Shown: positions 13,037 to 24,756, numbered from the stretch's first letter. The stretch is DNA of 64,000 nucleotides from Beauveria sp. NWAFU-1 (GCA_024472245.1 JANBXD010000003.1:3720001-3784000), one strand, 5' to 3'. Notes: generated by a model not told the origin, from the letters alone. A program made the numbers and translations.

Positions 13037-13090
13037 TTTTTTACCTTTTTTATATTTAATTTCTATTATTTATCTTATAATTAGAAGCCT
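13037..13090 (+). repeat. Short dispersed repeat X, copy 1
   Basis: A T-rich stretch running from TTTTTACC to AATTAGAAGCC. It recurs at 18150-18202 on the same strand and at 36226-36281 on the opposite strand, with a few substitutions. Similarity to the third copy extends upstream here to about 12.96 kb, through ATAATATTATAAACTTA. Confidence 0.6.
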
Positions 13091-16000
13091 ACTAAAGGCT
13101 ATATTAATTACTAATATTATTATAACCTATAATAATTCTCTAATATTATAAAGTAATTTTTATTATCTTATATAATATATAATTATTTTAAATATATTAT
13201 AATTTAAATTAAAAAAATAGTAATTAAATTATATATATATATATATCTTTAAAAAGATAATATTAAATTATATTATAATGAAACTTAATAACTTTATATA
13301 TAGTTTATAATATTATAAGCTTTTTTATAGTTCTTCTTAGATATTATAATAAAGATTATAATAAAGAGAAACCTTAATAGGAATTAAAAAAGCTCTTAAT
13401 CTTTATTAAAAGTACTAATAAACTATTATAATAAAAAACCTAAGAAATTATTAAAGAAGTTAAGAAGCTTAATAAAAGAATTTAAGGCTGATTTAACCTA
13501 AGTTAATAAAATTATATAATTATATTAACCTTAAGTAAATTTAATTATTAAACTAAGAGATAAATATAAAAAGTATTAAGTAAATAATCTATATAATAAC
13601 TTAATTAAAGAAAAGGAACTAAAAGTAAAAAATATATAAGTTTAAATAACAAATAAAATATCTTATTTAAATAATAAATAAAAGTTATTAATTATAAATT
13701 AATAATTATATAAAGATATATATATATATATATTTATTTTTTATTTTTATAATAAAAAAGTAAATTAATAATATAATTATAATACTTATAAATACTATTT
13801 TTTATATTAATCTAATATAGAGTATTAAATTAGTTAAATATTTATAATCATATTATAATTAAATTATCTTAGAATATTAGAATATTAAGTTAATAACTAA
13901 TAAATACTTTAAAATTAGGAAATAAAGAGTAAGTTAAAAATAAAAAAACTAAAATAAAGACTAAGATATTATTTAAAAAGGGAAATAATTAAGATAATAT
14001 AGATTAAGAAATAAAAAGCTTTAAAAGACTAAGAAAAAGTATTTACTTTTACTTATTAATTTATAATAAAATACCTTATAATTAAAAAGTCTTATATAAC
14101 TCTAAAGAATATACCTTTACTCTATTTTCTTATAAAGTACTTTTATGTTTTTATTTTATATAATCTTAATATACTCTATATTATTTTATAATATTAAGAT
14201 ATTAAGTAAATAACTTATAAAGATCTTTAAATAATAAAAGAAGTAATATAAAAAAAAGATAAGAAGTAAGATTAAGATAATATCTTATTAAGTAAATATT
14301 AAGAAGTTACTAATTAAGAAGTTTAGTAATTACTAAAAAAAAAGATATTTACTTTTACTTTTTTTTAAAATAAAATATAAGTTAATTTAAGTTATTAATA
14401 TATTTAAAAGAAATTATTTTTTAATCTTCTTTTTAAGTAAACTTCTCATAAAATACTTATTTATTAATTATAATATTATTTATAATATCTAATAATATAA
14501 AAGTATTTAAGATATATATAAAAAAAAGTTTTTATTATAATAAAAAAAACTTTAATATTATAAATACTAACTTAATTAATATTATTATAAATAATAATAT
14601 ATACCTAGAACTAGTATATATCTATAGTAAGTATATAGGAATAATAAAATCTAAAAGAAGTAAGTAAAATATCTATTAATATCTATCTAAAGCTATAATA
14701 ATATTAGATAAGAGATATAATAAATATAATATAAGTAAAAAATAAAGATATTATTAAAAAATATATCTTAATATAATAAATAATAATAAAATTAATAAAA
14801 TATACTTAAGATAATATTTACCTAATAGTAATTTAAAATATAAGGAAAACTTATAAAAAAAGCTTTTTTTCTTAATAAAGGATATTAATAGGCCTAATAT
14901 AAACTATCTTCTTAAGATAATAAAAAAGAAGATAGTTTTATAATACTTTTAAAGTAAAAATACCTTTATCTCTTTCTTTTTTTTCCTTTTACCTTAAAGG
15001 TTATATAAGAAATTATAAAAAAAGACTATTACCTAATTTAAGAAATTAAAAAATAATAACTTATATTAAAGTAATTAATAACTAACTTTAGAATAAACTA
15101 AAATAAAAACTAGTTTTTATATATTATAAAGAAGAACTAGTAATTAAAACTTATAAATATATATAATAAACTATTAAGAGTTTATTAATAGAAATAATAA
15201 TAATAATAAACTATATAATCTAAAAAAAATATATCCTTCTAAAAATATAATATTATTTTTTTTATTAAGATATAAAAGTATATATAAGAGATAAGTATTA
15301 GATTAAAGATATGTTTAGACTAGAAGCTTATCTAGCTTATAAAGTCTATAACATTAATATAGTTATTAAAGGTATCTTAATTTAGAAAATATTATAAGAT
15401 ATAATTAACCTTATAATAATATTATTTACCTTTAATAAAGCTAATATAATTATAATAAAGGCTTAATAAGCTTATATTATAATTAAAACTTAGGTATTAT
15501 TAATTATTAATATATTTAATATATTTATAATAAATTAACTATATATAAAAGAAATCTTTTATAATTTATAAGTTTTCTGATATAAACTATATATAAAATT
15601 AGTCTAGTTTACCTAATACTATTATTACTAAAGAAGAATATTAATAGCTTATAGCTAAGAAAAAGACCCCCTAGACCTAGTCTATTAAAGTAATTCTTTA
15701 TATAACTAATAAGCTAAAATATCTTTATTTTCTTATTTATAAGAGATTATAATATAAGATTATTATTAAGTTTAGTATTATAAGAGCTAATAAGTCTAAT
15801 CTTAACTATAATAACTTATTTTTAAACTAGTTTTACTTAAATAGATAAATAAAGATCTTTTTATAAAATATTTATAAGTATAATAATAATATTTAAATAA
15901 TATTATATTTACTAAATAGTATTAATATCTTAGCCTTCTAAGAAGTAATACTAGGCTAGTCTCCTCTTATACCTATTATAACTCTATATTAGTAGTTATA

Positions 16001-17363
16001 AAGAAGAAGAAAAATAACTACTTATATTTATAATTAGCTTTCTTAAAGTAGCTAGAAGATAAACCTATTACTAGATATATATTATATTATCTTTATAAAC
16101 CTAATATTAGTAATTATAAATATTTATATTAAACTAAAGATAGACTTAGTTAAGTTTTTACCTTTAATAGATATTAATTAAGTATTATTAAAAGTTATTA
16201 TAAATAACTTTAATATTTATTACTTATCTTAGGACTTTTATAAATAAAGATCTTTAATTATAAGAGAAATAATATTATACTTAACTAGACTTAAAATTAA
16301 CCTAATTATATTTAAAGAGGTAATTATATAATATAAAAATAATTACTAGTTAAGTATTATTAACTTAATATAGGTAATTAGAATATTAAGAGTTTATTAT
16401 AAGACCTTATCTTAAGACCTTACTAGATTTAATTATATTTTATAACTCCTAATACTAAAAGCCTTAAACCTAATACCTCTTAGAGTAATAAAAAGGTAGA
16501 GGAAGATAGATAAAAGTCTTATTATAAGTAAAGTAAAAACCTAACTTTATTTTATTATTAAGATATTAATAAAAAACTTATTATAACTTAAAATAACTTA
16601 TAAATAACTTATAATTACTATAGATAATATTATAATCTAGACTATTTTTATAATATAACTAATATAAAGCTAGAAACCTTAGTAATAGAACTATAAGGTA
16701 TTAAAGTTAGTAAAGAGAACTAGGTAATTATAATAAAAAATATAATATATTAAGAATTAGGCTAACTAGGAGTAAGCTATAGATATAAAGAAGGACTAAA
16801 CCTAAAGTATATATAAAACTTATATTAATTTTTAGAGAAGTTATCTTAGTTTATTAGAAAAATTATTTATTTTCTAATAATAATTTAGATAAGTAAAAGA
16901 CTATATAGCTAAATATATATTAGATTTAATTTCTTTATTAAATAAAGGTAAAAAAGTAAGAATAATAAGAATATAAGAAGAAAAGGCTAAATTATTATTA
17001 TAAAAATTCTTTCCCTCTTTAGTAGGAAATAGACTAGGCCTAGCCTTACTTAGGTAAAGAACTATTATAAAAACCTAAGATATAATAAATATCTTCTAAA
17101 AGATAATACTTAAAGAGATTAAGTAGATACTTTAAGGCTATATAACCTAAAATACCTTAGGCCTAGATAGAATCTTATATAGATTTCTAAAGGTTATAAG
17201 AAAACTATTATATAAAGTATTAATAAAGTTATATAATATTTTATTAGATATAGGCTATTTCTTAACCTAGTATTAGGTTAAAGTTATTATAGTCTTCTAG
17301 AAACTAAGTAAAACCTTAACTAAGCTTAAGGAGGTTAGGGGCTAGTATCTTATAATATTATTA

Positions 17364-18001
17364 TTATTATTTATCTACTCCTATTATCCTATTAAGGATA
17401 TTAGGTCTCTTAATAAATTAATAGTATAGGAGAAACCGTTGCCTAGCTGTCTTAGTACCTCCCTATGACTATATTATACCTAACCTAGGTAAAAACCTAT
17501 ATTCTATATGCCTTTCTACATTAATATTATAATTCCTAATAGAGATTAATAGTTATAGTAATAATTTTCTAGTAATAGGTTCCTAGGCTATACCTTAAAT
17601 ATATATATATATTATTATTATTTTCCTAAGATATCTATATCACTAGATATATTAATTTTACTTTTCTACTATATATAATCTAAGTCCCTCCTAAGTCCCT
17701 AACTCTTCTCTCTATAGTGGTTATATATAATTTTATATTATTACTATAATAGCCGTTATAGTATAGTAGTTAGTATATACCTAAGAACGTATTTTTACTA
17801 ACCTAGACCTATAGTTACTTCTCTTTGTGCCCTATTGAAACCCTTATAGTATTACTTGCTTTTAGTATACTAGGCTTTTAGGAAGAATAGAGAATTAAAA
17901 AGAGGAAAAGAAAAGAGGTACCTGTAGTAGGATTCGAACCCACGATCTATATACTAACCTATATAGAACTCCCTAGTATAGAACCACTATACTATAGAGG
18001 C
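17364..18001 (-). mobile_element. SINE-like retroposon with tRNA-type head and 18-base target duplication
   Basis: Inserted into the RT relic of LINE copy 2. It is flanked by two identical copies of TATCTTATAATATTATTA (17346-17363 and 18002-18019). On the minus strand it begins, at the right edge, with a tRNA-like segment carrying an exact A-box and B-box, and ends at the left edge in a simple ATAATAATAAT tail. Target duplication, Pol III head and simple-repeat tail are the three hallmarks of a SINE moved by LINE machinery. The body still has CpA, TpG and CpG in places, so it is younger than its host or escaped RIP by being short. A TTTT run just past the head may stop Pol III early, which argues against full-length transcription. 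Confidence 0.6.
17911..18001 (-). other. tRNA-like Pol III promoter unit (A-box and B-box)
   Basis: On the minus strand the A-box TAGTATAGTGG matches TRGYNNANNNG exactly, and the B-box GGTTCGAATCC matches GGTTCGANTCC exactly. A T-arm (GTGGG, loop TTCGAAT, CCTAC) and a four-pair D-stem fold, and the acceptor stem pairs at six of seven positions. About 32 bases separate the D-stem from the T-arm instead of about 23, and no clean anticodon stem forms. It therefore reads as a tRNA-derived head or a tRNA pseudogene rather than a normal tRNA. A TTTT follows at 17911-17914. Confidence 0.5.
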
Positions 18002-18059
18002 TATCTTATAATATTATTAAATATTATAAAGAAGTTATTTAAAAAGATTCTAGCTAATA

Positions 18060-18470
18060 TGTCGGTCGCTTTGACCCTTGCTAGATGCCGAGGATTAGTA
18101 AGATAGATAAAAGGATAGTTCTCCTCTATAGCTTTTTATAAAAAATAACTTTTTTTACCTTTTTTATCTTAATTTCTATTATTTACCTTATAATTAGGAG
18201 CCTTAAGTAGCTACTCTTAATTTCTAATAATATCTTCTTCTATATTAACTCTTTAAATTCTACTATAATACTTTAATTACCCCTTTTTTTAATAAGTTAT
18301 AATTCTACGTATATAATAGTCCTAATTAGGAAATGATAATCCTATTAAATATATATACTAACCCTTAGAGGGATGATATTATTAAAGTATTACGAACGAC
18401 CTAACGACCTTATGTGTAGTATCTCATGCTATGTGCTTTTTGCAGTTCTCCCCGAACATTACACTAACTA
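18060..18470. other. Second, less-mutated insertion in LINE copy 2
   Basis: Both flanks look like LINE copy 2 (about CTAGCTAATAT on the left, CTAACTAGATTAC on the right), but the 400 bases between have no counterpart in LINE copy 1. They include patches with normal CpG, CpA and TpG, such as GTCGGTCGCTTTGACC and ACGAACGACCTAACGACC, and a copy of repeat X. No gene is seen. It is probably a separate small insertion, but its exact borders are unclear. Confidence 0.4.
18150..18202 (+). repeat. Short dispersed repeat X, copy 2
   Basis: Matches 13037-13090 and the reverse complement of 36226-36281. It sits inside the less-mutated insertion at about 18060-18470. Confidence 0.55.
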
Positions 18471-19059
18471 GATTACTTTTACTATAGAGGTATATAGCTT
18501 ACTCTTTAAAGGCTAGATAGGTAATAGGTAGAAGAGATTAACTAAGATTATAATTATTATAATAGTTAAAATAATATAAATAACCTAAGCTAAAGGTAAA
18601 GTTATATTACTCTTCTAGCTAGATATTACTAAGGCCTTTAATAATATAGACTATTATATTTTTATCTAAATACTCTAAGAGTAAGACTTCTTTAATAAGA
18701 TAATAAACTTGATATAATCCTTCCTTAATAATAAATTAACCTAACTCTAAATTAATAGAAAAATAACTAAGGCTTAGTTAGTAAAATAAGGTATCTTATA
18801 AAGGTCCTTATTCTTATTAATTTTATTTATCTTTTTTATAAGCTTATTATATAAATTAGTTATAATAACCTAAAGGCTAATAATAGTTAAGTTTATAGAT
18901 AATATAAATCTACTTAATATAGTACTAAATAATAAAACAGTTATAATATAACTAAAAAAAGGCTAAAATATATACTAATAGTAGTCTTATACCTACTACC
19001 TAGACTTCTTAGTATTAAAAATTAAGTTAATATATTTCTAGTAAAGTTAAGTAGTAGAC

Positions 19060-19325
19060 TATTAGGGAATAGCTAGTATAAAGGGAGTAATAAAGAAGAT
19101 CTTAATAAATATATTAACTATAATAATATAACTTTATTATTTATTAATAAGAACTTCTTTTATAAGCTCTATATAAGGATCTTATAGTCTTATAATTATA
19201 TTCTCCCTTATTATATATAATCCTCTACCCCCTTAATTATTTTATATTATAATAACCCCCTAGCTTTATAACCTTATAGGCTTATAACTATATCCTTATA
19301 TTTATAATATAATTATATTATAATA
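19060..19325. repeat. Left LTR of family I element, fully mutated
   Basis: Aligned base for base with 23360-23625. Every position in its last 55 bases that is C or G in the right copy and differs is T or A here. Confidence 0.75.
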
Positions 19326-22300
19326 AGCTACTTTCTCTTTTATCTCTTTTTTTTATATTTCCTTATTTATCTAAGGTAAGGCTTATTTTCTTATATTAAG
19401 TTCTTTAACCTTATTAAGATATTTATTATTATTATATATAATATTAATTATATATAAGGTATCTTAATTATATTAGGTTTATAAATAACTTCTTTTTTTA
19501 TTAATATTATTAATATATAATTTATATATATATTAGACTTTTTTTAAAAATAACTTTTTAGACCTATTAATAGCTTTTTTTTATATTATATTTAATTCTT
19601 TTATATTTATTTATTATTCTTATTAATTACCTTATTATATATTACTTAATAATAGCTTCTTTCTTATTAGCTTTTAATAAATATATAATTTATATATAAT
19701 ATAAGATATACTTTAAATAGCTTTTTTTAATAATAATAGCTTCTTTTAAGTACCTAATTTACTTATTATTATACTTTTTTATAACTCTTTTAAAAAATAT
19801 TTTTTTTATTCTTCTTTTTTTTCTTTTTTTTCTTTTTTTTTAATTAATTATTCTTTTTTTATAAATATACTTTTATTATATATTATACTTATTACTCTTA
19901 TATATCTTTTTTTTCTTTTATTTAAATATTAACTTTTATAAAGTCTTTTTTTCTTTTTTTTCTCTCTTTCTTTCTCTTATATTATATATTTTTTCTTTAC
20001 TCCTTCTTTATATTATTACTTTATATTAATAACTAACCTATAAATTATAAATCTAAAAATAATCTTTTTTTTAATAATATATAAATTCTCTTTTAATTAT
20101 TTATTACTTCTCTACTATATACTTACTACTTATTTACTATTAACCTATTACTAGGTTAAAAAAGTAACCTTAATTATCTATAAAAGAAAAGGTAACTAAG
20201 GTAAAGGTATTATTAATAGTATCTAGTACTAAGTAAGTTTCTTTATATAGTTATTATATATTCTTTACTAACTAGCTATTAGATTTAAGATCTTATATAA
20301 CTATTATTATATAAAATAAGGTATTATAGCTTAAAATAACCTAGCCTATTAGTATTATTAGAGCTTAAGTATATTACCTACTACTTAACTACTTATTACT
20401 TACTAATTTATTATATAGATATTATATTAAGTAAGTATATACTTTATATATATAATAAGAAGTTATATACCTTAATATAGTTAACTACCTAAGATATTAC
20501 TAAATACCTTTAATATATTTTATTTTTTACCTTATTATAAAACTAAATATAATTATAATATTCTTTTAATTAATTCATAGTTAATTTATTAAGCTATTAT
20601 AAAGGCTTTATAGTTTAAGTTATAATAATTATACTTAAAGTAGACTTATAAGGTAGTTAATAAAGATAAGCTTATAATTTATAAGTATATATTAGTTATA
20701 TATTAAATAGTAGAGGCCTAGTCTACCTAGGTATAGGTATAGGTATTTATATAGGTTATATAGGTAAGTTAAACTTACTTTTCCCTTATTATATACTTTC
20801 TACTAACTTATTATTAGTTTAAGTATAGTATATTAATAGTAGATATTACTATTTATAATAATATTATTATAAAGATAGGTATAATACCTTTCTTATATTA
20901 GGATAGTATAGATTATATAAAGCCTTTTACTTTTAAGTAATATATTAGTTATATACTCCTTATATATATCCTTATTAATTAGATAGTTAAATAATTAAAT
21001 TTCTTTTTAATAAGATAATTTTTTAATATAAAGGTAAGCTATTATAATCTTTTTACTCTTTTACTATTACTTTTTTTATAATTAACTTTTAATAAAAAAT
21101 CCTTTTTTTTATTATATTAATATATTTCTATTTATAAAGTTAAACTTCTTTAATTATAAATTCTCTACTTTATTAAAGCTTAACTATTTAACCTAAAATA
21201 ATTATCTTTTATTATAATATTTATAAATTATAATTTACTTAACTTTATAAATATCATTATTAATAATAATATAATTTTATAATATAATTAATATTTTTTT
21301 TATAACTTATATATAACTTTAAGCTTATAATATTAAATATATTATAAACCCTTATTATTTTTTAATAACTAAAGTTTAAAGGCTAAGCTATTAGTTTTTT
21401 ATATATTACTTAATTTAGTATAATCTTATATACTTTATTATAAGTTTTTTTACTTAATTATTATAAGTTAAGGTTTTTTTATAAAAAGTAAGGCTTAACT
21501 TTTTTATTTTAAAATTATAATTTATTTATTTTTTTTATTATATTACTTCTTTTATACCTTATAACTTTATTATAATTATTTTATAATATATTTATAAGTC
21601 TTTTAAAACTCTTATATATATTTCTTAGTCTAAATATTAAGATATAATAAATACCCTTTTATACCTAATAACTTAAGGTACTTATTATATAGTAAATATA
21701 CTAGGATTATACTTATTATATTATATAGGCTTATATTATATATTAGCTAAGCTATTAATAGCTTTTTTAACTTAATTATTTTACTTTTTATTATAAAAGA
21801 TATATAAATAATACTCTAATATCTAATTCTACCTTTCTCTTTAATTATTTATTTATAAATAGAAGGTAATACTTAAGTACTATTTATATATAAGTAGGTA
21901 ATAGAGACTTTACTAGAACCTTAATATAAAGATTAATCTATAATCTAAAATAATACCTTATAATATATTATAATATATAATAATTTCTTTAAGTATAATA
22001 TTAGTAAGGCCTTTACTTATTAATTACTTTATTATTATAATATAATAATTTTTTTTTAATATTTATCTATAATAATTAATATAATATTATATATATTATA
22101 TTTCCTTAGTCTCTTTAATAACCTTATTATTATATTAATAGTAATTTTATTATAAAGGTAAGCTAGTAGTAATAATATTATAAGTTTATTATATATTTAA
22201 TATTATCTACCTTTTATTTATTAATAACTATTATAAGATATAATATACCTTTATATTACTTTTACTATCTTTAACTAATAATAATATAACTTTATCTAAT

Positions 22301-23359
22301 ATAATATTTATTATAACCCCCTAATATCTTATTACTTTACTATTATAATAAAACTATAATACTTTTTATATATAGACTATAAAGAATATATATATAATTA
22401 TCTTAGTACTATAGGCTATTATTATTATATTCTTATTTTTTTAGCTTAAGATAAGGTAAAAGCTACTTTATATATTATTATAATAAAACTTTTTTTCTTT
22501 TTTTCTAAGTAACTTTAATAGCTTAAATTAGGCTTAAGCTTATATTAAATATTTTTTATAATACTTTTATATTAATTTTATATATTTTTTATTATTCTTA
22601 TTATATATAATCTAAATTTATAAATATTATAAAACTATAAATATACTTATTACCTATATCTGATTATATTTATCTTTTAAATTAAGCTTATAATTAAACC
22701 TTAATAAATTTATTATTTATATTATTAACTAGTTATTAAGTCTAATATTACTTTAATTTATTATAAAAGTATTAACTTATATAAATAACTTATTATTATA
22801 TTATAATAAACTTATAAGATTTTATTATAAAGATTATATTTAAGTTTATTATAAATATTTAAAAGTCTATTATATTTTTTAGCCTTAAAGGTAAAATATT
22901 AGATATTAATCTTATTTTTTTTATTCTTTATTATAAACTTACTTTAAAGAAGTTTCTTTTTTTACTATTTAATAAAAGTCTTTTAAAAAAACTCTACCTT
23001 CTTACCCTTTTTTTATATTCTTTATTAGGCTTTTTCTCTTTTTTTACCTTCTACTTATTATATATCTATTTAAGTATTACTTTATTATTATAATTTAATA
23101 ATAAACTTCTTATAACTTCTTAAATAAATATAGGTTATTTATTATTTATATTAATTAAGGTTTATTAAATAATATTATAATTTAATAACTATTATCTTCT
23201 TTTTTATTTATATTAATAAAAATAAAATATTATTTATAATAGCCTTATTATTAAGTTATAAAGAAGTTATATTAGTATTTTATATTATAATAGTTCTTAA
23301 GGTTATTTTTAATCTTTTTATTAATCTTTTTATTAATCTTTTAATAATAATAAATAACC

Positions 23360-23625
23360 TATTAAAAAGTAACTAATATAAAAAGAGTAATAAAGAAGAT
23401 TTTAATAAATATATTAATTATAATAATATAACTCTATTATTTACTAATAAAAACCTCCTTTATAAGCTTTATATAGAGATCTTATAGTCTTATAGCTATA
23501 TCCTCCCTTATTATATATAGTTCTTTATCTCCTTAATTATCTTATATCATAGTAGCCCCCTAGCTCTATAGCCTCGTAGGCTTATAGCTGCATCCTCGTA
23601 CTTATGACGCGGCTATGCCGTGATA
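23360..23625. repeat. Right LTR of family I element, outer end unmutated
   Basis: The last 60 bases or so, including GACGCGGCTATGCCGTGATA, keep normal C and G, while the rest is AT-rich. The mutated footprint therefore ends inside this LTR, at about 23570. Confidence 0.75.
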
Positions 23626-23945
23626 ATAGTACTACTTTAATTACCCCTAGAGCCCTAATTTTTCCCCTATTAAGAACTACTAAGGCTATATTATAGCCTC
23701 TATTAATAAGTAGCCTTATTAGGATCTTAATACCCTCTATATACTAACTAAAGAGGTATAGGCTAATCTTTAATAATTAACTATTAATATATATATTAAT
23801 TTTATACCTATTAGGCTATAGTACTATATTAATCTTTAAGGTAAATAGACTATCTAGTGATTTTACTATAATATGTTAATTTTTTTTTTAGTACCTAAAT
23901 TAAGGTCATTATAGTAATAATAAATTTATTATAGTTAATAGTGTA
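23626..23945. other. Moderately AT-rich tail of block 1
   Basis: About 320 bases between the family I LTR and the normal-composition promoter region. No gene or recognised element is present. It ends in the motif at 23946-23970, which is shared with the right edge of AT block 2. Confidence 0.4.
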
Positions 23946-23970
23946 GATCGGCGATGTTTTTTTCATACCC
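23946..23970 (+). repeat. Edge motif, copy 1 (GATCGGCG...CATACCC)
   Basis: A 25-base sequence identical at 22 positions to 60656-60680, in the same orientation, at the right edge of the other AT block. The preceding AGTTAATAGTG also resembles AGTTAGTGGTG before copy 2. It is likely the terminus of one transposon family; the type is unknown. Confidence 0.55.
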
Positions 23971-24756
23971 AGGGACTGGTCATGATAACAAGCCGGCAAC
24001 CGGCTAACAGAAAAGAATCGAAGATTCAAGAAAGGAATCAACAATCAACAATCATAATCAGGAATAAAGCCGGTTCTACCAACCAAATGCCAATGAAAAG
24101 TTTCACGTAATACAACTTCGCAAGCCCTGCCAAGGGGCGTTCATGCTAAATTGCCTGCCTATTTGACAGTATCGACATCCTCGGTACCCCAAGCCGCAGC
24201 AAGGTCATCCCCCCCCTCCTACTACCTATTACCTAGGTGCTAGGTAGGTACGGACTAGCCAACCCCGCCTCGCGCAAAGGCCTCCAACAGTAATCAGACA
24301 GATTAAAATATTCACCACCAGGCATTCAAGGCTAAGCGTGTTCGCTCATCGACTTCGCCCTTCACTACTGGACTTATTAGCACGGTGCCCGACCGCTTTT
24401 TACTGGCCCCCTGCAACGACACTCACATGGTCCCTGGCAGCTTCATCACTGGCTGCCCTACCGCCCTCGACAACTTACCCAAACTACAAACAGCAACAGG
24501 TCTCGTGCTTTCTGCAAACTACAACTGTACTGAACACCTGAGATTTCTATCGTCCAACCAGCTCGCGCCTTGATCTGCCCCTTGACGCGTGTCCCCCTAC
24601 TGCAGATTGTCATTACATCCTTGCCTACAACCGACCCCCGAGTTTGACTTCATTTTGCCACCGCTTGACTCCGAAATTCGCTTCCCGTCGGCGCCCCTCT
24701 CCTGAATCGCCTCGACCTCTCGCTCACCCTCTGCTGTTCTTGCCTTCGCCCAAGCC
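23971..24756 (+). promoter_or_regulatory. Promoter and leader region of ethanolamine kinase
   Basis: About 790 bases of normal composition without a supported gene. It contains TAGGTAGGTA-type steps near 24233-24250 and a CT-rich leader next to the start codon. A 67-codon open frame (24338-24541) is the only upstream frame of note, a possible uORF with no recognised product. Confidence 0.4.

Larger units (their letters stand above)
10951..15149. other. AT-rich repeat DNA without readable genes
   Basis: About 4.2 kb between the two LINE copies. It holds a CT-rich microsatellite, a 9-base tandem array and one copy of a short dispersed repeat (separate entries). From about 12.9 kb on, the sequence is close to pure A/T. 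I can identify no protein motif in it. Confidence 0.5.
15150..19059 (+). mobile_element. Decayed non-LTR retrotransposon (LINE), copy 2, interrupted
   Basis: Shares the order of motifs and scattered sequence with copy 1. The CCTTTAATAA-type ORF1 segment at about 15.43 kb matches about 6.92 kb. The GDFN-like endonuclease motif is at about 16.19-16.23 kb. The GGCCTAGATAG segment at about 17.16 kb matches about 9.06 kb. The reverse-transcriptase LDITKAF relic is at about 18.62 kb and the FADD relic at about 18.89 kb. It is more degraded than copy 1. The RT domain is split by two less-mutated insertions (17364-18001 and about 18060-18470), and the right end is cut by the LTR at 19060. The left end is approximate. 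Confidence 0.65.
19060..23625. mobile_element. LTR-type retroelement with 266-base LTRs (family I), RIP-mutated
   Basis: Two direct repeats of exactly 266 bases bound a 4034-base interior. The ends read TATTAGGG and GTGATA, as expected if an original TG...CA became TA...TA. I could not read gag, protease, RT or integrase motifs with confidence on either strand. It is either an autonomous element degraded beyond recognition or a non-autonomous LARD-like one. The flanking five bases (TAGAC on the left, ATAGT on the right) do not match, so rearrangement after insertion is likely. A third LTR of the same length lies inverted at 59449-59714. Confidence 0.7.
5481..23945. other. AT-rich, RIP-like repeat block 1
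   Basis: About 18.5 kb with essentially no open frames longer than 60 codons on either strand. CpA and TpG are almost absent: none is seen in 6121-6180, 7021-7140 or 10021-10140. C survives mainly before C or T. This is what RIP produces from repeated DNA. Retroelement motifs remain readable once stop codons at former Trp and Gln positions are allowed for. Sub-blocks differ in decay: 6.1-12.7 kb retains many CC, CT and GG steps, whereas 12.9-15.7 and 19.3-23.4 kb are close to pure A/T. Confidence 0.9.

Noticed and set aside
19050..23630. Target duplication for the family I element
   Set aside because: The bases outside the two LTRs (TAGAC and ATAGT) do not agree, so none was claimed.
5481..23945. 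AT block as mitochondrial or organellar DNA
   Set aside because: Relics of nuclear LINE and LTR elements, RIP-type dinucleotide loss and smooth joins to nuclear genes on both sides argue against it.
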